This document shows, one piece after another, positions 1 to 6,253 of a stretch of DNA of 8,603 nt (its first letter is position 1; each line of letters opens with the position of its first letter). A program made the position numbers and the translations under genes. Origin of the DNA: Phycisphaerae bacterium. GTDB taxonomy: Bacteria; Planctomycetota; Phycisphaerae; Phycisphaerales; SM1A02. The stretch is taken from assembly GCA_002591705.1 (NCBI GenBank), contig PAAB01000017.1, positions 16,321 through 24,923 of the forward strand. The letters run 5' to 3'. The notes beneath the pieces are model-generated. The model had not been told where the DNA came from. It ran no database searches and worked only from the letters and a program-made list of their open reading frames with translations.

Positions 1-2380
1 CGTGCAATCCGCCGGGCGTACGACGGATGACTTCGGTCGTCCCGCCGTGAACTTCCGGCTCGATCAGGCCGGCGGCACCCTGATGTCCCGACTGACGCAG
101 CCGCACGTCCAGCAGCCGATGGCCATCGTGCTCGACGACAAGGTGTACACCGCTCCCAATCTGAACTCCCAGATCGCCAACAACGGGGTGATCACCGGAA
201 GCTTCAACGACGAGGACATCGACTATCTCACCCGCGTGCTGGTTGCGGGTGCCCTGGAAGCACGACTCTCGCCCGAGCCCATCTCGGTCAACGTGCTCGG
301 TCCCTCCCTGGGAGCGGACAACCTCGACCGCGGCTTCGATGCGTTCATCTGGGCCGTCTCCGCCGTCGTCATCTTCATGCTGGTCTGGTACTTCCTCGCC
401 GGTGTGGTGGCGGACTTCGCCCTGCTGTGCAACGGAATCCTCATCTTCGGGGTCATGGCCCTGCTGCAGGGGACCTTCACGCTGCCGGGTCTGGCCGGGG
501 TGGTGCTCACCATGGGTATGGCGGTGGATGCGAATGTGCTCATCTACGAGCGCATCCGCGAGGAGCTGCAGGGGGGAGCCCGGGATCTGCGCGAGGCGAT
601 CCGCGAAGGCTACAACCGCGTCTACAGCACCATTCTGGATGCGAACCTGACCAACCTGATCGTCTGCGCCGTACTGCTTCTGATGCAGCCGACCACGGAG
701 GTCAAGGGCTTCGCACTGACCCTGACCATCGGAATCATTGCAACGCTGTTCACCTCGCTGTTCGTGACGCGCTACGTCTTCGACCTCTACGCCCACGTTC
801 TGAAGTTCCGGCGATTGACCATGCTTCCGCTGGCGGTGCCGGCCATCGGCCGTCTTCTGCGTCCGAACATCGACTGGATCGGATTGCGCGGAATCTTCTG
901 GACCTTCTCCACCCTGATGGTGGGTGGTTCGATCGTCCTGTTCTTCGCCCGGGGTGTCGACATGTTCGACACCGAGTTCCGGGGCGGTGTCGCCGTGACC
1001 ATGCAGACGGCCAGCATGGGCGATGGCGAAGGCAATCTGATGCTGCAGCACAACGGGGTCGATTCCGTCGAATACCGCGTCAAGGCGATCGCCGACGGCG
1101 CCGGCGATGGTGATGATCTCGAGAGCCGCGTCCTGCGCGAGATGCGCAACGCCAAGGTGCTCACGGTGGGCACCACCGGGTTCGACGCCAGTGGAAACAC
1201 CGTCGCCGACAGCTTCCAGGTGAAGGTCGCGAACCCCACCGGACTGTCGGACGAAGAGGGCATCCAGGGCATCGTGGAGCAGGCGCTCCTCAGCGAATTC
1301 GGCGGGCAACTGGCGGTCTCGGAGCCCCGCACCTTCCGTGGTGACACGTCCGAGGAGTACGCCGATTTCACCCGTCCCATCGAGGGGCGATCGCTGTCGG
1401 AAGTGCTGGACGGACGCGGCCCGACGGTCGATCTCTCCGACCAGCGTGGAGGTGTCCTGATCCTGGTGGAGGAGATCCAGCCACCGGTCACGCTCGACGA
1501 CGTCGCCCAGCGGATCGATCAGATGCGTCAGGATCCCGACTTCTCCAAGGACACGGCGGGACGTGACGTCCAGGTCTTCGGCCTGGCGTCCGCCGACGAC
1601 GACACCTGGCGTGATGTCGCCGTGGTGATCACGGATCCCGACTACAACTACCTCCGCAGCGAGGCGGCCCTGGTCGATCAGCGTCTGGCCAGCCGGGAGT
1701 GGGATCTGGTCCGGACCGCCATGACGAAGCGGAGCAGCTTCGAACAGGTCAGCAGCTTCTCGCCGTCGGTCGCACAGACCCGGGCGGCCAACGCCATCGG
1801 CGCCGTGGTGCTCTCGTTGGCGGGGATCCTCTGCTACATCTGGATCCGGTTCGGTTCGTTCTACTACTCGTTGGGAGCCATCGCCGCCCTCTGCCACGAT
1901 GTGATCATCGTGCTGGGGTGCCTCGCCCTCTCCGGGTACATCGCAGGGTACGAGACCGTCCGTTGGGGGCTGCTCGTCGACGAGTTCCTCATCGACACCG
2001 GGGTGGTGGCCGCACTGCTGACGGTGATCGGATACTCGCTGAACGACACCATCGTCATTCTAGACCGCATCAGGGAGAATCGCGGCAAGCGGGCGCTCCC
2101 CAGCCGCAGCGTCGTCAATCAGTCGATCAATCAGGCGTTCAGCCGTACGATTCTGACCTCCGTGACGACCGTGATCGCGGTGCTGATCATCTACGTGGCC
2201 GGTGGGACCGGAATCCGGGCCTTCGGCTTCGCGCTGCTGATCGGAGTACTCATCGGAACCTATTCCTCGGTGGCCATCGCATCGCCGCTTGTGTACCGCA
2301 AGCGAGCCGACCACGCGGGTGTCGAGGAGCAGCGTGGCGACCTTGAACCCGTGGACGACGGATCCCCGGCCCTGTCCTGA
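1..2380 (+). CDS. secDF: Protein translocase subunit SecDF (SecD-SecF fusion), 5'-truncated by window edge
   Basis: This is an inner-membrane accessory of the Sec translocon, which uses the proton gradient to help pull exported proteins across the membrane. The reading frame is open at the left edge, so the true start and most of the SecD periplasmic head lie outside; 792 residues are visible, counted from base 2. The end of the SecD head comes first, then the SecD membrane block (about residues 112-262) with the conserved motif GMAVDANVLIYERIREEL (Asp 176, the presumed proton-relay residue). SecF follows without a stop from about residue 285: a first membrane helix near 297-317, DTEFRGG (323-329, the counterpart of the usual D-F-x-G-G), a long periplasmic domain to about 590, then five helices with CHDVIIVLG (Asp 633) and IGYSLNDTIVILDRIREN (Asp 682). 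The C-terminus is short and polar. The SecF periplasmic domain, about 280 residues, is far larger than the roughly 100 of E. coli SecF. Fusion of SecD and SecF is known in several phyla. Identification is secure. Confidence 0.96.
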   Translation, partial: VQSAGRTTDDFGRPAVNFRLDQAGGTLMSRLTQPHVQQPMAIVLDDKVYTAPNLNSQIANNGVITGSFNDEDIDYLTRVLVAGALEARLSPEPISVNVLGPSLGADNLDRGFDAFIWAVSAVVIFMLVWYFLAGVVADFALLCNGILIFGVMALLQGTFTLPGLAGVVLTMGMAVDANVLIYERIREELQGGARDLREAIREGYNRVYSTILDANLTNLIVCAVLLLMQPTTEVKGFALTLTIGIIATLFTSLFVTRYVFDLYAHVLKFRRLTMLPLAVPAIGRLLRPNIDWIGLRGIFWTFSTLMVGGSIVLFFARGVDMFDTEFRGGVAVTMQTASMGDGEGNLMLQHNGVDSVEYRVKAIADGAGDGDDLESRVLREMRNAKVLTVGTTGFDASGNTVADSFQVKVANPTGLSDEEGIQGIVEQALLSEFGGQLAVSEPRTFRGDTSEEYADFTRPIEGRSLSEVLDGRGPTVDLSDQRGGVLILVEEIQPPVTLDDVAQRIDQMRQDPDFSKDTAGRDVQVFGLASADDDTWRDVAVVITDPDYNYLRSEAALVDQRLASREWDLVRTAMTKRSSFEQVSSFSPSVAQTRAANAIGAVVLSLAGILCYIWIRFGSFYYSLGAIAALCHDVIIVLGCLALSGYIAGYETVRWGLLVDEFLIDTGVVAALLTVIGYSLNDTIVILDRIRENRGKRALPSRSVVNQSINQAFSRTILTSVTTVIAVLIIYVAGGTGIRAFGFALLIGVLIGTYSSVAIASPLVYRKRADHAGVEEQRGDLEPVDDGSPALS

Positions 2381-2456
2381 AAGACAAAACTGAAGAACGG
2401 CGCGTTGACCAGTCGATGCAGACTGTGAGGGGATTAATCACAACCCAGCCCTGCAC

Positions 2457-2461
2457 GGAGG
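2457..2461 (+). promoter_or_regulatory. Shine-Dalgarno site of the LysM gene
   Basis: A perfect GGAGG stands 5 nt ahead of the ATG at 2467. It decides the start over the longer in-frame ATG at 2416, which has no comparable site. Confidence 0.85.
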
Positions 2462-2466
2462 TATCC

Positions 2467-3330
2467 ATGTCCACAGGCAGCAAGGTCGTCCTGCTCCTCT
2501 CGTTCGTCTTCATCGGAGTTCTCGTCTGGTACTACGGTCCGTCGTCGACCACCACCGACCAGATCATCGAGGACCCGGTGCTTCAGTCATCGCCGGCAGT
2601 GAGCGTCGACACGCGTCCCGATCCGACTCCGACTCCGGCCCCGACCCTGACGCCGACGCCGACGCCCCGGACCACGGACTCCTCCGTCGTCCGTTCCGGT
2701 TCGAACCTGACGATGCCTCGACCGCAGCCTCCAATGGGCCCGATGCCCCGCACGACCACATCGTTCTCCGGTGCTCCGTCCTATCTGGTGATGGGGCAGC
2801 CCGTGACCTCGCCGACGCTTCCGGCCCCGGTCTCACCGGCCACCGCACGCCTTCGTACCGGCCCGGGCTCCGCCGCTCCGACGGTGCCCGCAGCCACCAC
2901 CATCGCCACGACGGTCCAAGTCCAGCCGACCGCGGCCGCCAGGACCTACGTCGTCGCGGCCGGCGATACCCTGAGCGGAATTTCGGTGACGTACTACGGA
3001 ACCGAAACCCAATGGAACCGCATCGCAGATGCCAACCCGCAGGTCGATCCCGACCGGCTCCGAATCGGAACCCGCTTGAAGATTCCCGCCTACACCCCGA
3101 GATCGGCCCGGGCGGCTCGACCGGCCGCGAGCTCCACGACCTCGCGACCCCTGCCTCCCGGCACCCGTTCGCATCGGGTGGAGGATGGAGAGTCGTTGTC
3201 CAGCATCGCCGACCAGTACTACGGTCGCGAGACCCAGTGGACCACGATCTTCGAGGCCAATCGCGAGATGCTCAAGGGTGATCCGGACCGTCTTCGCATC
3301 GGCATGGTGCTGGCGATTCCCACCCGGTAG
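2467..3330 (+). CDS. Membrane-anchored protein with two LysM domains
   Basis: This 287-residue protein probably binds peptidoglycan (LysM domains recognise GlcNAc-containing glycans) from an inner-membrane anchor. I start it at 2467 because GGAGG (2457-2461) lies 5 nt before that ATG and a good hydrophobic helix follows at once (residues 6-23, VVLLLSFVFIGVLVWYYG). An in-frame ATG at 2416 would add 17 polar residues and lacks such a site. There is no lipobox Cys, so the helix is read as an uncleaved anchor. Next comes a low-complexity Pro/Thr/Ser/Ala region (about 25-158, with a PTPTP run at 53-67), likely a disordered spacer. LysM1 is at about 160-207 and LysM2 at 236-285. The two repeats are very alike, sharing YYG-x-ETQW and DPDRLRIG. 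No catalytic domain is present, so a structural or scaffold role is more likely than a hydrolase. The gene begins 86 bp after secDF in the same direction, so it may be co-transcribed. Fold certain; biological role inferred. Confidence 0.93.
   Translation: MSTGSKVVLLLSFVFIGVLVWYYGPSSTTTDQIIEDPVLQSSPAVSVDTRPDPTPTPAPTLTPTPTPRTTDSSVVRSGSNLTMPRPQPPMGPMPRTTTSFSGAPSYLVMGQPVTSPTLPAPVSPATARLRTGPGSAAPTVPAATTIATTVQVQPTAAARTYVVAAGDTLSGISVTYYGTETQWNRIADANPQVDPDRLRIGTRLKIPAYTPRSARAARPAASSTTSRPLPPGTRSHRVEDGESLSSIADQYYGRETQWTTIFEANREMLKGDPDRLRIGMVLAIPTR
2623..2667 (+). repeat. Low-complexity hexamer-like repeat coding for a Pro-Thr run
   Basis: Imperfect repeats of the type CCGACT/CCGACG encode alternating Pro-Thr with single Ala and Leu breaks, residues 53-67 of the LysM protein. 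This is an in-frame spacer repeat, likely prone to length change by slippage in steps of two residues. The sequence shows the repeat directly; the length variability is inferred. Confidence 0.75.
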
Positions 3331-3337
3331 TCAGCTT

Positions 3338-4105
3338 TCACGTGCACGCCATCTCGACGTTCGAGGTCATGCGGTCCAGGGACAGGCTGCCGATCACGAT
3401 CGACGAGATGGCGTCGCGGACCGGAGATTCACGGAGCAGGAAGCCCAGGGCCGCCGCCGGGTCGAGGTGCCCACTGCCCAGCCCCTTCTTGATCAGCACT
3501 CCGATGCCGCGGTCTCCCGCGACCCGGATGACTTCCTCCATGGTCCGATCGCCCGCGTGGTACTCCACCATGATGACGTCGGACCATTCCAGGGCACGCA
3601 GCATTCCATCCGTCGTCTTGCCTGAGAAGCCGATGGCACGGGTGTCGCCGCGGTCCCGGAACCTGCGCATGCTTGCATCGATTTCGTGTCGTTCGTGCAA
3701 TTCCATGTCACCCCCGTCCGAGTGGACCAGGAGCAGGTCGACGAAATCGCATTGAAGTCGTTCGAGGCTTCTCGCGACCGAACGTTCCATGCCCGTCCGC
3801 GTGAAGTCGAACGTGGAACGGCCGTCCTCCCAGGTTTCGCCCACCTTCGTCGAGAGTGTGAACTCGTGCCGGCGGTCGGCGAGGGCACGCCCGATCCGTT
3901 CCTCGCTGAGGCCGTAGGCGGGCGCCGTATCGATGAATGCGATCCCGAGGTCAAGAAGCCCCCGAAGCAGATCAGATGCCTCCCGTTCGTCCGGCAGATC
4001 GTAGTCGTGGGGATACTTGATCCCTTCGTTGCGGCCGATCTTGAAGGCGCCGTACCCGATCGGGGTCACGTCGAGGCCCGACCGGCCGAGTGCGAGTCGG
4101 TCCAT
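3338..4105 (-). CDS. Aldo/keto reductase family oxidoreductase
   Basis: This is a probable cytosolic NAD(P)H-dependent reductase of carbonyl groups with a TIM-barrel fold; the substrate is not predictable. It has 255 residues when started at 4105 (MDRLALGRSGLDVTPIGYG, the usual family N-terminus), preceded by AAAGGGA 6 nt upstream. In-frame ATGs at 4123 and 4153 would add non-family residues. The family's catalytic tetrad is visible: Asp 59 and Tyr 64 in IDTAPAYGLSEERIGRAL, Lys 87 in LSTKVGE, and His 128 in DLLLVHSDG. The IVIGSLSLDRM segment near 236-246 is at the place of the cofactor-phosphate loop. The protein is shorter than the common 300-330 residues and ends soon after that loop, so the last helices are reduced or absent. 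It is the second gene of a unit with the FAD oxidoreductase: its first 40 nt lie inside that gene in another frame, suggesting translational coupling. Its stop lies 7 bp from the convergent LysM stop. Family secure, substrate unknown. Confidence 0.93.
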   Translation of the reverse strand: MDRLALGRSGLDVTPIGYGAFKIGRNEGIKYPHDYDLPDEREASDLLRGLLDLGIAFIDTAPAYGLSEERIGRALADRRHEFTLSTKVGETWEDGRSTFDFTRTGMERSVARSLERLQCDFVDLLLVHSDGGDMELHERHEIDASMRRFRDRGDTRAIGFSGKTTDGMLRALEWSDVIMVEYHAGDRTMEEVIRVAGDRGIGVLIKKGLGSGHLDPAAALGFLLRESPVRDAISSIVIGSLSLDRMTSNVEMACT

Positions 4106-5289
4106 GCCACATCCCTTTCCCATGGAGGAAGGGCCACCGTGGGTCGGGGCCATTCCTGCAGGTGGTCTTCATTGTTCTGGAACCCGGCGGGTGCGGGCAT
4201 GTCGCCCATCACCTGGTCGGTCAGCATCGGTACCAGAGCCAGTTTGGTCGGCCAGAGCGTCAGTGTGTTGCCCTCGAGGATCCGGACCGGACCGTCCGGC
4301 CGGCGGGTGGAATTCGATGCCTCCGCGCGGTCCGCCCGGTAGGTGCTGAAGGAGGTGGATGACAGATCGAGGTCGGGCATGGCGAGGCTCAGATCACGCT
4401 TCGCCCGGGCAATGGTGTCTTCCGAGCTCATGTCGACGCAGTCCTCGGCCAGCTGGCCGCCGATCTGCCACACGATCCGATCGGCGCAGTCGAGGGTCGA
4501 GGTGATCGTCAGCCACGGAGCGGTGCTTCTGATGCAGTGCCCGTTCATGCGGGGAAGACCGCCACGGGCCATGACCATGTGCAGGGGACGCAGCTGCATG
4601 GCGTGCACCGAGAGTCCGCAGGCCCGGCGAAGCTGGGCATTTCCGCTTCCCGCGGCCATGAACACTCTTTGGGGCGCGAGGTCCAGAGGTTCGCTGGTTT
4701 CCGGGTTGAGCAGTCGGACGGTGGTCACCTGGCCGGGGGCGTCATGGAGGAACTCCAGGCCGCTGCGGGTATCGATCTGCAGACAGCGGGGGCGGTGCTG
4801 GTCGGCCAGCATCGCAAGGACACTGTGGGGCTCGATGACCTGCTCGTCAAGCCGAGACACGGGCCCCGGCCAGTTGCGGAGTGGGTCCGGTCGTTCGGAC
4901 TGGGGCATGGGCCGGGGCCGCACCCGAAGTCCGAATCGTGCGCCCAGCAGGCCCACTCTCGAGCGGAGGCCGGGAAGCGACCACAGGCAGCAGTACTCTC
5001 CGCGCATCGTGCTGCAGGAGAGGTCGGGGGCCGATTCGCCGGCGAGACACCGACGCCATCGCATGGGCATGTCACGAATCATTCGGGATGCCCGAGAAGG
5101 GCGTCCCTTGAGCGCGTACTTGAGACCGCCGTGGATGATGCCCTGGGACCAGATCGTCTGTCCCTCTCCGAGGTTTCCCGCCTCGAGTAGGATGGCCCGG
5201 TGACCGCTTCGGTGGAGGGCGTCCAGCAGCCAAAGGCCGGTGATGCCGCCGCCGAAGATCAGGGCGTCCAGTTGAAGGGGGTGGTCCAT
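4066..5289 (-). CDS. FAD-dependent oxidoreductase (DAO / GlpD-like family)
   Basis: This 407-residue flavoprotein probably oxidises a small hydroxy- or amino-acid-like substrate. I start at 5289 because GGAG (5295-5298) lies 5 nt upstream and the FAD-binding strand follows immediately. The open frame extends to 5520, but the extra 77 residues are not family-like and would run into the divergent hydrolase gene. Residues 7-32 form the Rossmann dinucleotide site (DALIFGGGITGLWLLDAL with the distal acidic residue in LLEAG). Next comes GEGQTIWSQGIIHGGLKYAL (about 36-55), which resembles the flavin-contacting segment of glycerol-3-phosphate dehydrogenase and L-2-hydroxyglutarate oxidase enzymes. 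FMAAGSGNAQL is the second conserved glycine segment of the family, and a Trp-Pro-Thr-Lys stretch lies near the C-terminus. There are no membrane helices. It is followed by the overlapping aldo/keto reductase, so the two probably act on related compounds. Fold class is firm; substrate is not, and neither GlpD nor LhgO is a safe name. Confidence 0.9.
   Translation of the reverse strand: MDHPLQLDALIFGGGITGLWLLDALHRSGHRAILLEAGNLGEGQTIWSQGIIHGGLKYALKGRPSRASRMIRDMPMRWRRCLAGESAPDLSCSTMRGEYCCLWSLPGLRSRVGLLGARFGLRVRPRPMPQSERPDPLRNWPGPVSRLDEQVIEPHSVLAMLADQHRPRCLQIDTRSGLEFLHDAPGQVTTVRLLNPETSEPLDLAPQRVFMAAGSGNAQLRRACGLSVHAMQLRPLHMVMARGGLPRMNGHCIRSTAPWLTITSTLDCADRIVWQIGGQLAEDCVDMSSEDTIARAKRDLSLAMPDLDLSSTSFSTYRADRAEASNSTRRPDGPVRILEGNTLTLWPTKLALVPMLTDQVMGDMPAPAGFQNNEDHLQEWPRPTVALPPWERDVAWTDSHSAGRAST
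4112..4118 (-). promoter_or_regulatory. Shine-Dalgarno-like site inside the FAD oxidoreductase gene, for the aldo/keto reductase
   Basis: On the minus strand this reads AAAGGGA, 6 nt before the ATG at 4105. It lies within the coding sequence of the upstream gene, so ribosomes ending that gene at 4066 would already have passed the reductase start. It supports the 4105 start over the in-frame ATGs at 4123 and 4153. Confidence 0.5.
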
Positions 5290-5294
5290 GTGGA

Positions 5295-5298
5295 CTCC
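5295..5298 (-). promoter_or_regulatory. Shine-Dalgarno site of the FAD oxidoreductase gene
   Basis: On the minus strand GGAG stands 5 nt before the ATG at 5289. It fixes the start there; the in-frame ATG at 5307 has only a weak GGGTGA ahead of it and the still longer frame start at 5520 is implausible. Confidence 0.6.
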
Positions 5299-5358
5299 AT
5301 CCTCCATGTGTTCACCCGGAACGTCAAGGTGGTATCCTCGCGGAGGGGGATCCCCGGC

Positions 5359-5376
5359 CCGAAGTGGGCCGAAGTG
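5359..5376 (+). repeat. Direct repeat of CCGAAGTG with 10 bp period upstream of the hydrolase
   Basis: CCGAAGTG occurs at 5359-5366 and again at 5369-5376, exactly one helical turn apart, 26-43 bp ahead of the hydrolase ATG. A perfect 10 bp palindrome GGGGATCCCC lies just upstream at 5346-5355. The repeats are seen directly; a role as a regulator binding site is only a possibility, and chance is not excluded in GC-rich DNA. Confidence 0.45.
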
Positions 5377-5401
5377 ATTTCGTAGAAAGGGCGACTCCGC
5401 G

Positions 5402-6253
5402 ATGATCGATTGGTCAATTCCTGCCCCCCGTGGCCCCCGACCCATCCTCGGGACGACGCATCTGCCCGCCACCGCCCCCTTGGGGCGGGTGCTCCTCGGG
5501 CATGGTTTCAAGGGATACAAGGACTACGGGTTCATTCCGTGGCTTTCCGATCGATTGTGTCGGGCAGGATGCATCGTGCATCGGTTCAACTTCAGCGGGA
5601 GCGGCATGGACCATGGGCACGGCTCCTTCGACCTGGAGGCCTTCCGGGCCGACAGTTGGAATCGTCAGGTGGAGGATGTGTTCGGGCTGCTGTCGGCGAT
5701 CGACGCCGGCGATCTGCCGGGCGGACGTGGCCCGGTGCTCCTGGCGGGGCATTCGAGGGGTGGCGTCACGAGTCTGCTCACCGCGGGGCGGTATCCGGGA
5801 GAGGCGTCGTCGGCGGCGTTGGTGGGGGTGGTCACCCTGGCATCTCCCTCGAGTTGCCTGAGTCTCGATGCGGATGACCAGACCCTGCTGCTCGAGCAGG
5901 GGAGTCTCGAGTCGCCGTCGAGCCGTACCGGGCAGGTGCTTCGGGTGGGCCGGACATTCCTTCAGGAGCAGCTGGATGATCCCGAAGGCCACGATCTTCT
6001 CGCTCAGGTCCGACGGATTCGTGTCCCGGTGCTGGTCGTGCACGGCATGGCCGACGAAGCGGTCCCCCCCGGGGCTGCACGTGAACTCTGCTCCGCCCTG
6101 GGCGACCGTGGAGATCTGGAACTCATCCCGGATGCCAATCACGTCTTCAACGTGCCCAATCCATTTCCGTTCGAGGACGGAACGCCTTCTCCGCAGCTTG
6201 CGAAGGTGGGGGAGATCCTGGAACAGTTCGCCCGGGGCGTGTTCAGCCGTTGA
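5402..6253 (+). CDS. Alpha/beta hydrolase family protein
   Basis: This 283-residue protein is a probable soluble serine hydrolase (esterase or peptidase-like; substrate unknown). The N-terminal strand is followed by [13 protein letters not shown] (oxyanion-hole region; the HGFKGxKD form is typical of a group of small hydrolases) and RFNFSGSG. The nucleophile elbow is GHSRGG with Ser 118. The acid is Asp 218 in [12 protein letters not shown] and the catalytic His is 247 in DANHVFN, so the whole triad is present and correctly ordered. There is no signal peptide and no membrane helix. The ATG at 5402 has AAAGGG 10 nt upstream, a rather distant ribosome site, but no better start precedes the conserved core. 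The gene is divergent from the FAD oxidoreductase (112 bp between starts), and its stop overlaps the convergent smc stop by 11 bp. A dienelactone-hydrolase-like or acyl-peptidase-like activity is possible, but nothing in the sequence selects one. Confidence 0.92.
   Translation: MIDWSIPAPRGPRPILGTTHLPATAPLGRVLLGHGFKGYKDYGFIPWLSDRLCRAGCIVHRFNFSGSGMDHGHGSFDLEAFRADSWNRQVEDVFGLLSAIDAGDLPGGRGPVLLAGHSRGGVTSLLTAGRYPGEASSAALVGVVTLASPSSCLSLDADDQTLLLEQGSLESPSSRTGQVLRVGRTFLQEQLDDPEGHDLLAQVRRIRVPVLVVHGMADEAVPPGAARELCSALGDRGDLELIPDANHVFNVPNPFPFEDGTPSPQLAKVGEILEQFARGVFSR

Noticed and set aside
787..1491. 234-residue minus-strand open frame opposite the SecF periplasmic domain
   Set aside because: Ser/Pro/Arg-rich complement of a real coding sequence, no domain.
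2405..2437. Possible promoter for the LysM gene, TTGACC at 2405-2410 with GATTAA at 2432-2437
   Set aside because: The spacer is 21 bp, too long for a standard sigma-70 promoter, and the -10 match is partial; read-through from secDF is simpler.
2833..3174. Gly/Arg-rich minus-strand frame opposite the LysM gene
   Set aside because: The Gly/Arg content is the complement of Pro/Ala/Thr codons in the linker; not a real RGG-type protein.
4343..5203. 286-residue plus-strand open frame opposite the FAD oxidoreductase
   Set aside because: Arg/Ser-rich, no recognisable domain, lies fully antisense to a gene with clear FAD motifs; typical shadow frame in GC-rich DNA.
5290..5520. N-terminal extension of the FAD oxidoreductase to an ATG at 5520
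   Set aside because: The extra 77 residues are Pro/Arg-rich and unlike the family, would overlap the divergent hydrolase by over 100 bp, and a good ribosome site supports the start at 5289.
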